64,000 nucleotides of DNA, from the NCBI GenBank assembly GCA_036346225.1, contig JARFIW010001215.1:6090501-6154500 (forward strand), written 5' to 3'. Position 1 is the stretch's first letter. Every line of letters starts with the position of its first letter. Shown one piece after another: positions 9,661 through 22,240 of the stretch. The stretch comes from Platerodrilus igneus (taxonomy: Eukaryota; Arthropoda; Insecta; Coleoptera; Lycidae). A model generated the notes under the pieces. It saw nothing but the letters and a program-made list of their open reading frames with translations, had not been told where the DNA came from and did no database searches. The translations under genes and the position numbers were made by a program.

Positions 9661-11153
9661 TGTTACATGCCGAAAATCGGCTATGTGAACATTTTTGATT
9701 TTAGTTTTAAGCATGTGACCGAAACCGTGCCAATATTTCAAAAAATAGACTTGTGCGTGCATTTCCGTCACTTTAGACAGTTGCGTCGGCGCCCGAGAAT
9801 GCGCAGACGCGGAGTGCGGAAGGAAGTGCACATTTTCCGTCACGTCACGTCAACGAAACTTCGAACAGTGTGGTTATCTGTGGTGTGCCTTTGTCTTCTC
9901 TTTCAGATATGTAGGTTTCTTGCCTTATACCTATTATCGTTCCTCCTACCTGGTTGATCCTTTACCGTACCGCTACACAAGAAGAGAGAAAACAAACCAA
10001 TCTGGTATCAACGGGGGCGAAGGCCGACCCACGCCCAACTAACGCCAAAATAGCTGCAATGTTGTGAAGAGCTCCACAGTTTACGTGAGTACATTTTATC
10101 TTTTCCTATAATCGCAATAAACATTTTTTGCATGTGATACAGTAATTTGAAACATAAGTCTGACGTAATATTTCGTGGCGAAATATTATATACGTGTTTA
10201 TTATATGTATTGCCAACTGTCGTAGTGGCTTTTATCAATTCCGCCGGGACTTTAACAGTAGACTAGACTAGACTGACCAAGATATAATAACTGCTGAAAT
10301 TTTGTTTGGGATAGGCATTACTCCGTCCAAAAAAATCGATTTCTTTCTCTAAAAATTCACTCTTGTCCAACTGTATTTTAAAATTCGCTTGTCTAAGTCA
10401 TTCAAAAACAGATCGTAATGTTTCTGTGTGTTCCTGAATGGATGTACTGTAAATGATCAGATCGTAGAAAAATTAATACTTCGTTGTGATTCCCCAGAAA
10501 ATATTTTTGTTTGTAGTTCCATTTGCAGATATTGCTAACTAATGTCTAGTACCGGCATCATCTACTCCATAATTGGTGTGGGTGTTCTAACGTCTATTTA
10601 ATGCTGATACAAATAAGTATTTTGCACCGCACATATTTCAAACTACACTCGCGATCTAACTCGAAAAGCTTAATTAGTAAAGTTAGTTTATTTAATTAAT
10701 TTTACTTAAGTCAATTGTTTTGGCGAAGTATTAAGACGCGATTAAGTAGAGATTCTAGAAAGGGAGTAGAAGAAAATAAGTATAGTTGGATGGTTTTAAA
10801 ATATCTAGTACTTGCTTAATGCCCTTAGTCTAAGCCAACACCAAGGCTTGAAGCAACTCTACGCTTGTGAAAATATCATGGTTGTCACTAACATCCCGTA
10901 CGTAAATTCTAACAAAGGGAAAAAACCACTTGGATGCAAATCTGTATATTATAGAATAAGTGTAAGATATTGATAATATCGATTTTTTTTTGTTACAGGT
11001 AAGTAGAGGCAATGAAACGATATCGTACACATTACGCTAACTGTGGCCATGTTATTTTGTGTCACAAGCACTTAAAAAGTATCGTTTTGGCCGTACAAGG
11101 TAAGTTTATAGCTGTTGCAAGAGTTTTCTTAATATCAGAAAAATTTAATATTT

Positions 11154-11157
<4 letters not shown>
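9661..11157. other. No gene recognised; short 18S-like match
   Basis: AT-rich DNA without a convincing exon or repeat. A plus frame of 109 codons at 9628-9957 has no recognisable motif. The only notable string is TACCTGGTTGATCCT at 9947-9961, identical to the first 15 bases of many animal 18S rRNAs; the similarity stops there. Confidence 0.4.

Positions 11158-11195
<38 letters not shown>
11158..11195. repeat. (TA)n microsatellite, left edge of 2.1-kb repeat copy 1
   Basis: About 19 TA dinucleotides followed directly by TGCAGTGGATCC, the left end of the 2.1-kb repeat. Confidence 0.95.
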
Positions 11196-11196
<1 letters not shown>

Positions 11197-13330
11197 CAGT
11201 GGATCCCTCTAAACCAATTCTCGCCCCACAGATTGGGTGCCATAAAATTTGCTGTGGATCTCTAGAACACTCGGGATCGCCTTTGAGTCTCAGTGATGTG
11301 CCGTCATAAAAATTTTCTGAAAATTTAAAAAAAAATCTTACAATACCTTAGGAACGCCTCCTTATTTCTGCACACCCTGGCTAGCTCTAAAACCTATTTC
11401 TTCTTGGATACCTACCATTCTAAGGTCATTCTTTTCTCGCAACTACAGTCAAATGAAATTACCACTCAAATAATGCAACAAGACATACAACCTTTTTATT
11501 TACACATATTAACAAGTTTGCATTAGCAAGAAAATATTTACACATTTGTTTATGCAGTTTTATAAAATGTTACCATCTCAACCCTTAAATCTTTTAAAAT
11601 TTCATGATTTTTATATATTTCAACAATTTTATTTTCGACGAGTAGATGGCCCCGTCGTGCAACCCTAAATTGATTTTTATTCTGGTCTATGTTGAGCTCA
11701 GTATAACCCAGTTACTCTATATGCTTTTACACATTGCATTTTTGTTTAAAATAAAGCTAAAGACCCGTTTACTCCTTACAACAACAATTTCTGTCATTAA
11801 TAAACATTTTTAAATAATCAATACCAATTGTCCTTTACATATACCCTTTCAAATGAGTTTTTATAATAATAAAATACACCCCAATAAGTCAAAACACTCA
11901 AGCACAAAATACCAGCACAAATGTTCAAGCAAAAGCAAGAAATTAATTTCTTTACCTGGAGTAAGCTTCGTCCATCGTTACCTCTGAAGATGTATTCCAA
12001 AACCCTCGTCGTTGTTTCCATACACTTTGTTATTATACCTGGATCCAACTCATTTCCACTCGCTATCCAAATCTCTGCAACCACCTTTAGTATTTCTACC
12101 CGGATAATTGTCTGGACCAAGCTTAACCTTCCGTAATTACTACACTTCACGCATACTTGTTTCAAACTTCTCGATTCGCTTACCCAAGTACCATCCTATC
12201 ATTAGATCGTAGCGTAACAGTGCCTTTTATAAGCCAGCACCCACTTGTGCAACTCACACTTTTAATACATAACCGGCCTGTTACTAACAGCGTTGTACTC
12301 ACTTTTAAATAGGATGTTGTATTATAAACGAGAATCAGTACAAAATAAGAGCACGTAATAGCAAGTAAGTACGAGTTATAAGAGCTATAAGAGTAAGAGC
12401 TATAAGAGAGCTTTAATACCTCTCCCAGTGTATTTATATGCTTTTGTAGACTTCTCACGGAACCTATTTCCATCGAAAAGCTTATTTTTCAAAACCAATT
12501 CTCCAAATTTTGTTCGTAACAAACTTCTACGGCCGAAAATTCCAAGCTTACCCTGCTTTTACATTGAAATTCGCCCAACAACATCTTACCGACACGAGCT
12601 TCTCAAAACTTCTAGCCTTCGACCAATTATATTGCTTTCCCCCGTTTTTAACGCCCAACCACTAGCTACCTTTCTTCGTTTCACCCATATTTACTGTCTG
12701 TTTTTGAATCTCACTCAAGCTACAGAAAATCGATATTGTGGTTGGCCTCCAAATCTACTGCGTACCTTAGACGAGTATTTTAACTAACGTTTTATTATAC
12801 GCGTTCTGTCTGTTTTATATTCTGGATATTTCATTTGTTGTTATTTTAGTAGCTTGTCGCCTCGACCATTACAAACAATTCTACAGAATTTTGTCCCAAC
12901 GTATATTTCAGTTCTTTGAACTTGACATTTAACTATCAGGTGTTTCTTTGAAGCAAACTATCCGTTTAAAATTATAATTCCGAGTTTTAGAATTCGTATA
13001 ACGAACGTTTAGTTTAATTAAATGGAAATATGCGTATAAATTATTGATTTTCAATACTCAAAAGCTCCGTTTCTTATCCGATGCGCTCGATTTAAAATAT
13101 TAAAACTAATCATGCGTATCCTTGGGTTTTCATGTACTCTAAAGCTTCTACCCGTTAATTTAACATTCTAATTTAGAAATACAAAAATATCTTATTGTCC
13201 GTCCATTTTCACTATCTAAACTGATTCATTTGGCGCGTAAATAAATTGTTCCTATTTCCTATATACACAGTTGTTAAAAATTTATTATCTAGACCTATAT
13301 ACCCTTCTTAACCTATAATTTCCATGACAA
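11195..13330. mobile_element. Unclassified (TA)n-bounded 2.1-kb repeat, copy 1
   Basis: First of three copies (also 16536-18634 and 61528-63512), all in the same orientation. They share blocks such as ACCACTCAAATAATGCAACA, TAAAGACCCGTTTACTCC, TGCCTGGATCCAACT-like and CTCAAGCTACAGAAAATCG-like segments. Both edges touch TA repeats. The left end TGCAGTGGA and the reverse complement of the right end (TGTCATGGA here, TGTCGTGGA in the other copies) resemble a 9-bp imperfect terminal inverted repeat. No transposase or reverse transcriptase is visible. The minus strand has a frame at 12165-11818 with LDPGIIT that is partly shared with copy 2 and ends at a CCAG/GTAAAG donor-like site. It may be a non-autonomous element that targets (TA)n; class unknown. 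Confidence 0.7.
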
Positions 13331-13339
13331 TATATATGT

Positions 13340-15060
13340 TGATGTAATAGAGGGTCATGTAAAGGTCACTGAGCACCATACCGTGTACATGCAAAACCCT
13401 AAAACCAGAGAAAAATAAAGAAATGATTCTAAATACTATAATACTTATACTTTGCAATTGGAAACACTATACTTGTACGCGAAAACACGTGACGTGATAA
13501 ACGTTATTTAAATAGTACATATTGCGTAAGTAAAATATCCGTAAATATCTTCCTAATTACAAAGCACTCGATACCACGTAAAAACGCGTTTAGTTCATTT
13601 CAAAACAAGATAAAAAATTTCATTCCATTAAAGGTTTTTAATGCAAAACAGGTAAGTCGTATATTTTAAACCGAAAGTGTATTTTATTTTTCTAGGTTAT
13701 TCGAAAATCAAGATTCATTTGCAAGTAGCAAAACAACCAATAGATCAAGTTAAATCACAATCGTAAAAATGAGCAAGTGACAGATAATTATCTACAAAAT
13801 AACAAATAACATAAATGGACATTCCAATTAGTGGTTTTAATGTGAGATAAGGCGTTTAACTATCTATAAATCAAAAGATAAGGATTGTAAAACGATTGAA
13901 TACAGCAATTTAAACAAGATAATGGTCTAATTAAGTATAATCGCTTATTTCCGGGAAAGTTACACCAAACGCATGAATGGAAACAGACATATTTTTCTGG
14001 ATTTTAATGATGTAGGAAATTAGTCTATATAAACCGATGAAAATCAGAACGGGGTCAATTGTCAATTAATTGAGTTTAGTTCAGGTTCGTATATTACTGT
14101 ACGTTTAAAAATATGTCAATAGATAATAATGAATTTTAATGTTATAAACGTATAATCATTGACGTTGATAGTTGACTTTTATTTGAGTACAAACAACTAA
14201 GATTTGAAATAAATACTGGAATTAGTTTAAAAATGAGTGGTGATAAAATCCTGCAAATGGAAGAATGATACATGAATTTTTTAAAGGTATTTATTATTAA
14301 ATTACTTTTAAAAGAATGGAACGACATGTATATCAATGTGGAGATTTAATTAATTACACGATTTGGACATGGGCAAATTTATAACCACCAACATAATCTA
14401 ATGGCGAAAGCACGTATATCATTGTTTTAATCTTTTTAAAAACATTTTGTTTGCCCTATTTATTTAAATGGGTTAGATTACATAAGAATTTTGGTTATAA
14501 TTTCTTTTTTTTTTGTAAGTGGATAGTTTAAAATTTTTATGAAGTCGAATTCAGCTTAAATTTGGTCATTTTAAGTGAGTGTATTGAATATCTGATCAGC
14601 TACGTTTGACTTCGAGGTAAGAAGGGTTATAAAATTATCCATTCTTATTTGTAAAAACTTGTTCATAGTGTCATGCTAGTATCTAGTAGTTATAAAAAAA
14701 TTTTTAGACTTAAGAAATGCTAAGGATATTGGACTTTATTTAAACTTTGTATATAAATAATTTTTTTTTGACAATGTGTGTTAAAGAAAATGTATGCGGA
14801 TGTAGCAATTGTTAATGAATATTTTGATGTCATTATAAGTTTGATTTTGGAGTCGTGTTGTTTAATCTAGACTGAGGTAGTAAGGCAATTCGGACATCTT
14901 CGAGCATTAATTCATAACACTATTATTGGCTCCCAAATTCGGGTCCCATCACTTACAGAACACAACAATATTTTAATTTTTTAAACCTAAATTATTGTTT
15001 TAAACAAAATTTACAGGCATCACATGTTATTTTAAATAACAAAAAGCTACTCGCCCTTTT
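13340..15060. other. AT-rich DNA, nothing recognised
   Basis: No open frame above about 65 codons, no recognised repeat and no RNA gene seen. Confidence 0.5.
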
Positions 15061-15084
15061 ATATATATTATATATTATATATAT

Positions 15085-15130
<46 letters not shown>
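15061..15130. repeat. (AT)n microsatellite with interruptions
   Basis: About 70 bp of AT repeats, interrupted by TATTATA steps in the first half. Confidence 0.95.
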
Positions 15131-15132
<2 letters not shown>

Positions 15133-16476
15133 AAATTAGTTTCTTTAAAACACTAGATTTGTATGTAACTGTATATGCTAAACATAGAAACAACAATGAC
15201 TTGTCACAATAGTGATGTTCTTTTTTGTGAATATAGTATGTAATTTAATACACAAGCAGTATGGATAAAAAATTATAAGTTAGGAGTGTTTATTTAAAAT
15301 AAACATGGCGATTGCTATCTTAAGTTACCATATAAGTGAACCAAATTAATTCGCTATTTTTTAATTTTTCTAAGTTAAAAAAGAGCTAGCCATGAGAAAT
15401 GCAATTAGGTGCTTAATTAGTGTATTATAGATAAAATCGCGTTTTTAAGGCGCCAATTTGTTACTTGTTAATTAAACAGGCAAAAGGTGCATTAGTTCAT
15501 TGCGCTACCTTAAAGAGGGCGTAATAGTATTGCACAAATGTTACAATAAAACATATAGAATTAACTCAATGAATAAAAATCATGCTTACTTTATCTATCT
15601 AGATACTTAAGTTAAGATATGGCCAAATATCAAATTCTTATAATACGGTCATTGCTGCACGGCAGATACTGCGTATTGTTCCTCTAACTACTTATGTTCG
15701 GGGGTATGGGTTTCTGTGGCCTCTCTACATGCAGATGCAGTGCAATTTTTGTGACCTACAACAGTAAAACGGAATAAACAGATATTCTGGGTAAATAAGG
15801 AAAGGTAAAGGATTACTTAGGAAACTTTACTGCAGTATAACGCACTCTTGTCACTCGTTTTTCGGGTACGGTGGTTCCGTGTAGTATGGTAATCATGGCG
15901 GCTGGTTTGTTCACTTGTCTAAGCCACCGCTCTTCCTTGTTATTCGTCCTGATTGGTTGAAGACAACGACGTACATTATTCGAAGCGTGGGAAACATCTT
16001 ATTTAACGTTTCAATTCACGAAATACATAATACGAACAACATAATAATAATAATAAGTGCGACCTTTAGTCAAATAAATAATATTTGAATCACAAAGCTA
16101 TGTGTAAAAGTCCCGAACAGACTGGGAACTTAAAACTACATTTATATAATGCATCATAACGTACTTAATTCTGTAAGAAAGAGTCCCTAGGATAATTATT
16201 AAAATAAAATCATTGTGTAGCCTAGTGCGGCTAACAACTTATTAACTAATATAACATTGAAAATCAAAATGGCAATAAACAAATGACCCGCTACCTACTT
16301 GCAAAAAGGGATGCGTCCGTCTGATGATCCGCAAGAACAGTGAAACCGGTCACTGGCTTTTTCTTTTTGCAAAATAACCAAAAATTTATATTGATTTTTG
16401 TTCTCTATGCTCGAATTACCTTCCCATTGCCAGGCAAAATTATTCATTAATTGAAAATCAGTTTTGCCTTATGCAA

Positions 16477-16481
<5 letters not shown>
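15131..16481. other. AT-rich DNA, nothing recognised
   Basis: No convincing gene. The stretch 15840-15980 is less AT-rich and contains an ATTGG motif, but there is no linked reading frame. Confidence 0.45.

Positions 16482-16535
<54 letters not shown>
16482..16535. repeat. (TA)n microsatellite, left edge of repeat copy 2
   Basis: About 27 TA dinucleotides followed directly by TGCAGTGGGTTTCTC, homologous to the same junction at 11195. Confidence 0.95.
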
Positions 16536-16536
<1 letters not shown>

Positions 16537-18634
16537 CAGTGGGTTTCTCTAAACCAATTCTCGCCACACGGATTGGGCGTCATAAAATTTTCTGAAAATA
16601 AAAATAAAAAAAAAATCTTACTATTCCTTAGGAACGCCTCCTTATTCTGCACACCCTGGCTAGGTCAGAAATCTGCTTCTTCTTCAATACCTTCCATCCT
16701 AAGTACATTCCTTTCTCACAAACACAGTCAAATGAAATTACCACTCAAATAATGCAACAAGACATACAACCTTTTTATTTACACATATTAACAAGTTTCC
16801 ATTATTAAGAAAATATTTACACATTGGTACATCCAGTTTGATAAAAACTGTTACCATCTCAATCTTTAAATCTCTTAAAAGATTTAAAGATTTTAATATA
16901 TTTCAACAATTTTATCTTAGACGAGTAAGTGGGCCCGTCGTGCAACCCTAAAATGGATTTTTATTCTGGTCTATTTTGAGTTCATTATAACCCAGTTACT
17001 CTAAATGCTTTTATACCTTGCATTTTTATTTAAAATAAAGCTAAAGACCCGTTTACTCCTTACAACAACATTTTTATATCTTCAATGAACATTTTAAATA
17101 ATCACTATTAATTGTCATGCACATATACCCCTTTAAATTAGGTTTTATGGTAATAAAATACACCCCCCAATAAGTCAAAACACTCAATCAGCACAAATGT
17201 TCAACCTAAAAAGCAAGAAATTAATTTTCTTTACCTGGAGTAAGCTTCGTCCATCGTTGCCTCTGAAGATGTGTACCAAAAACCCTCGTCGTAGAGTCCA
17301 CATACCTCGTGATTATGCCTGGATCCAACTGATGTTCACTAGCTATCCAAATTTCTGCCACCACTTTTAGTAATTCTACCCGGATAATTGTCGTGACCAA
17401 ACTTAACCTTCCATACCATTGCACTTCACGCATACTAGTTAAGCTTTTCGATTCTCTTACCCAAGTACCATCCTATCATTCGATTGTATCGTGTAATAAC
17501 AGCACCTCTTGTAACGCTGGCACCCACTTGTGCAAATCACTTTTAATACATTCCGGTACGTTATTAACAGCTTTATACACTTTAAAATATGATGTTGTAT
17601 GCTACTTCAGCGAATAAACAACAATTAGCACAACGTAAGAGCACGTAATAGCAATTACGTTGGAGATCTAAACGCTATATAAGATCTAAGAGCAAGAGAG
17701 CTTTAATATCTCTCCCAGTGTATTTATACGCTTTTCAACACCCATCACGGAACCTCTTTTCATCGAAAAGCTTATCTTTAAACCCAATTCTCCAAAAATT
17801 TGATCGTAATGTCTGAAAAATTCTTAGTTTATCGGGCTGTTACGATGAAATTCGTTCAATAACATCAACGGGCGCGAGCTTCTCTAAACTGCTAGCCTTA
17901 GACCAATGATATAACTTTCCCCCGTTATAACGTTCCACCTCTTAGCTACCTTTCTCCATTTCACCCATATTTATTGTCTCTTTTAGAACCCTTCTCAAGC
18001 TACGGAAAATCGATGTTGTTGTTGGCCTTCAATTGTCCCGTGTATTTTAGACATGTGTTGTAACCAACGTTTTCTTATACGTTTCTCTGTCTATTTTACA
18101 TTATAGATCTTTCATTTCACTTAGTCTTCAAAGCATTTGTTATTTTTGCAGCTTGTCGGACCGACCGTTACAACCACTTCTATAGAAATTCTGTCTCAAC
18201 GTATATTTTAGTTCTTTGAACTCGACATTTAACTAACAGATGTTTCTTCATAGCAACTTGTCCGTTTAAAATAATAATTCCGAGTTTTACCACTTCTTAG
18301 GATTTGTATAACGAACGTTTTCATTTATCTAAATGGAAATATGCGTTTAAATTATTGATTTTCTATTTTTGAAAGCTCAGTTTCTTATCCCATGCGCTTG
18401 ACTTAAACTATTACAACTAATTATTCATATCGTTGAGTTTTCATGTACCCTAAAGCTTCTATCAGTTATGCAATTTTAACCTTCTGATCTAGAAATACAA
18501 AATATGTTAATAACCGTCCGTCTTCACTATCTTAACTGATTAATTTGGCGCGTAGCTAATTGTTCCTATTTTCTATATACACAGTTGTTAAAATTTTATT
18601 ATCTAGACCTATTTAACCTATAATTCCACGACAA
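16536..18634. mobile_element. Unclassified (TA)n-bounded 2.1-kb repeat, copy 2
   Basis: Homologous to 11195-13330 along almost its whole length, including CTAAACCAATTCTCGCC near the left end and ACAGTTGTTAAAATTTTATT near the right end, which closes with TTCCACGACA followed by TATATA. The minus-strand frame 17433-17221 reads GRLSLVTTIIRVELLKVVAE then IWIASEHQLDPGIIT and again reaches CCAG/GTAAAG (near 17231). Substitutions and indels relative to copy 1 are frequent, so the copies are old. A reverse-oriented satellite starts only about 17 bp beyond its right end. Confidence 0.7.
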
Positions 18635-18650
18635 TATATATAATATATAT

Positions 18651-19035
18651 ATCCATCGGGATAATTTGTAAAATATCAGAAATGTATTAGTTGTTTTTGT
18701 TTCAATTATTTTTGGTACTGTGAATAATCTTCGGGATAATTTGTAAAATATCAGTAATATATTAATTATTGTGCCTCAATTTTTTGGTACTATGAAAATA
18801 ATCCTTCGGGATAATTTGTAAAATATCGAAAATGTATTAATTATTTTTGCTTCAATTATTTGGTACTGCGAAAACCCTTCGGAGTAATTTGTAAAATATC
18901 AGGAATATATTAATTATTTTTCCTTCAGTGGTTTTGGTACTGTGAAAGTCCTTCGGGATCATTTGTAAAATTATCAGGAATGTATTTATTATTTTGTGAA
19001 AATTTGTGTACTATAATCCTTCAGTATATTTTGTA
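18651..19035 (-). repeat. Short array of the 72-75-bp satellite, reverse orientation
   Basis: Five monomers with CGGGATAATTTGTAAAATAT-type starts at 18657, 18732, 18807, 18880 and 18954, so the spacing is 73-75 bp. Each also holds TTGGTACTGTGAAA-like sequence. This is the reverse complement of the monomer in the large array at 22710-26262. Confidence 0.9.
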
Positions 19036-20697
19036 AAAATTAAGTTTTCGTCGCGTGCTGCTTTTTCTTTTCTTTTATAACATATTTTTCTAATTAGAGG
19101 ATTAGTAAATGTTGTTTTTGTATTATTGTTTTTAGAGGTTTGTAAATAAAATTCATTTCTTGAGGTTTCTAATTTTTCTTATCTGTGACCTACCCACTCT
19201 GCGACGTTTTTACTTAGCACGGCATTAATTCTTTGGGTTCTTCTTGGTTTTGTTGCGGTACTCGGTGCGGGTGTACTGTTCCTTTTCTTACTATACTTTT
19301 CCCTTGTTTGCACGGGTTACCATAACACCTTTCTGATTCTAGACTATTCGGCTCCTTTGTTGCAATACGTTAATGGCGTAACTGTCTTCGAATGTACCAT
19401 AATTGTATAGAAAAAATAAGGAATTAATCAGGATTTCTTTGCGTAATTTTTGGCCTTTTATGTCTTCAATCTCCTTGATTATTATACATTATAAATAATA
19501 TTTGATTACTTCTTTTAAGTAACAAATAACTTGTTAAATTAGACACCTATAATTATTGAACGACATTAAAGGTAAATAGACAAACGATAATAGTTTCTAT
19601 AAGTTGAAGGTAAACAGATAATTAACATTAAAGTCATTAGAAGTCGAGTTAATTTGCAGTTGCTATTTATATTCACATCATTAGCAATAAATTTAAGTAA
19701 CTATTAATCTGTAACGCAGAGGTTAACTTGGTATTTGGAAAGTACTTAGCTTTCTTTATGTAATGTATATACTTCCTTGTTTGACTAAGTTTCAGTCTAT
19801 GGCGCTTTCTATTTTTTGAATTTACTCGAGAGGAGTACAAAATATAACATATTTATTTTTTCTGGAAAGTCTTTGAGTTAATACTGGAACTAGAACGGAA
19901 GTTCATCTGCATGGCTCTATCTACGTGCCTACCTCTGAACAGCAATTCCTAGACTAATTCCCAACACTTGCAAATATTCTTAAAGTTGTTACAGAAAGCT
20001 TAACGCCAAATTAAAAAATTTCCAATATTTCCTTGGATTCTCTTAAATTACAGATGTCCCTTCGATAAATACATAACTAAAAAGTTTTGCTAAACTACAA
20101 ACTAAAAAAAAAGTTTTTCCACACTCCTGTTTTGAACCGGTCTGTTTGAAGGGTTCATCCCTAATTGCGGAACGATGTGACTAATCTGAGTAACTGATCC
20201 CAAAATCCCTTTCTCTCGGTGAAAGCGGAATGAAAAGTAACAGATGTATTTCTTGATTGTACATTTAGTATTCTGACGATCTTTAAAACACCGAGAGAAG
20301 TAAAAGGATCTTTCACGAAGGCGAAGAAAGGACAGTTGTCCTAGTTGCGACACAGAACAACCCCTAAGAGTATACTACTTTGATTTCAGACTAGTCTAGA
20401 CAGCATTTTTTCAGAATGTCATGTTACTCCAGTGTGCAGTCGTCTATATTTAAATTCTCACAAAATAATATAGGAAACAACAGAAGAACGACTACCAACA
20501 AATTAGAGGGTTAACGTTTGCAGTTTTTGAGGTTAGGGAAATTAGGGATATGTTTAAAGTAATTAGGTTGCAGCACCATTTGGAAAGGTTTGATCTAAGC
20601 AGGTGGTCACATGATAACAACTTTGGGCAAGGATAATTTACGAAAATCCAGTCCGGTCGTACTAGAATGGATGCTAACCATGATAAAATAACCAACA
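19036..20697. other. AT-rich DNA between the two satellite arrays
   Basis: Nothing recognised. On the minus strand 19210-19340 is rich in Lys, Arg, Pro and Gln codons in interrupted frames, which might be an old retroelement scrap, but no motif supports this. Confidence 0.4.
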
Positions 20698-20828
20698 TTA
20701 TATTTGATTTTCCAATGCTCCCTAAGGTACTCATTGATCAGGAAGCGAGTTTTTTTCCACTTGGAAATTTTGAATTTTGCAGAACCCTTGCTGTTCCAAA
20801 CAAGGTAGGGATCTTTAACGTGCGTGAC

Positions 20829-20866
<38 letters not shown>

Positions 20867-20965
20867 GGACCTACATTTTACCTCTCATCCAAACGTATTT
20901 TTGTAAAAAGTGCTGGTCTAACATTTTTTTAAGCGGTCTGTGTCGGAAATAGAACCCGGGACCTT
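20698..20965 (-). mobile_element. tRNA-derived SINE, copy 7 (type A, head damaged)
   Basis: It has the family body (AAGGTAGGGATCTTTAACGT on the plus strand) and the A-type tail. The tRNA-like head is eroded beyond GGGACCTTAGGC near 20965 and no target duplication is clear. The short CA run present in other copies is expanded here to 36 bp. Confidence 0.8.
20830..20865. repeat. (AC)n microsatellite inside a SINE
   Basis: About 18 AC dinucleotides at the place where other SINE copies have only ACACTCACACACGG. Confidence 0.95.
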
Positions 20966-20979
20966 AGGCCTAGTTCGTT

Positions 20980-22240
20980 GAAGGAACAGTAGGAAGATGA
21001 GATTAGTTGAAGTTGGTGGAGTTTACTACGGAAGGGCCGTACCAGGTGGAGAATTGAATGGTTTTTGGATGAGAGAATCGGATATGAGTAGGAGAGTCTG
21101 AGGTGATAGAGAAGATGTTATTGGCAAATCTGCCGGTTTTGGGACATGGTCCAAGGATCTTGCCAGGAGAAGAGTTAGGAACGGAGGTAATGAGTTTTAC
21201 TTTCTGTTCTGGGGAGGGTACGATATTATCAAGGAGTAGAGCCCTGTCGTTGAGGGTGATGGGTCGGGTATCCTTGAGATTACGGATTTGGATGTAGACG
21301 TGATGTGTGATTTGTATGAGAGAAATTTGTAACAGGGTTTCTACAGCGGTAGTGGATGTGGTGTGGGTTGCTCTGGGGGATGTAGAAGGAAGGGTCTAAT
21401 GATTGTTTTGAGTTTGGTTCTGGCTGACGGAGAAGTTAGGGGAGCCAGGAGTCGACAGCATAACAGATTATAGGTATAATGATTTGGTGGAGTATGAGCC
21501 TGCGGGCATGGTTTGTTAGGTCGACTGATTTGGGGAGGGAGTGATATAGGTTCAGAAGGACTAGCTTAATTTTGTTACGAAGTTTGGATAAGTGAGTGTT
21601 TGTATTGTGTCTGGTGTCGACATGTAGACCATAGTATCATGCAGAATAGAGAAGTTAAGGGGGAATTTAGAATATGGACTTTAGGACTTTAGCACTGCAG
21701 GGGAAGCATCTTGGGTTTAGAAGGAGAAACGATTGCTTATAAAGAGGGACCATGTTTCGACGCGTTTCATTAGGATGGCGGCAGTGGATTCAAGGGATGC
21801 GCGGGAGTTACCGTATATTAGGAGTGCAAGACTGCCTGCGTAGATTGGATGTGTTGGTGATGCTGAGATCAAGGAGTGGGTTAATAGATAGGTTCCAAAG
21901 GGTGGGAGATCCTTGGAGGCAGCTTTGGGAGAAAAATTTGGTTATGGAGAAATAGTTGGTAGATATGGTGGCTGTTCGGAATGTGAGTAATTACTGTATT
22001 ACATGGAAGAGATTCTTTGGGAAGTTTGTGAGGCGTATTTGGTCAAGTAGGTTTGGCCCCACAGGACGTCGAAGGCCGAAAGGAAATCTAGGAACGGGAT
22101 ATTTACGTATTTATGGTTGGAGGATTGTTCTGTGGTGACTAAAGAGCGGATAGTTTGTTCGGCGTTGCGTTCGTACAAGTGCGTGTGTTTACAAGTTGGA
22201 AAGAAAGAGTCGCCATGATTCATTCTGAACGTGATCACCT
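20980..22240 (-). pseudogene. LINE ORF2 reverse transcriptase, decayed (YADD-family copy 1)
   Basis: Minus-strand translation gives a palm motif A block (IPFLDFLSAFDVLW, near 22085-22045), then LQGSPTLWNLSINPLLDL, then YAGSLALLIYGNSRASLEST with the catalytic YADD box changed to YAGS (codons at 21831-21842), then VETWSLFISNRFSF. The same order occurs in the copies at 35700-36950 and 43520-45120. Many stops and frameshifts. The plus strand is correspondingly G-rich. It resembles the I/R1/Jockey group of LINEs; I cannot fix the clade. Confidence 0.75.
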
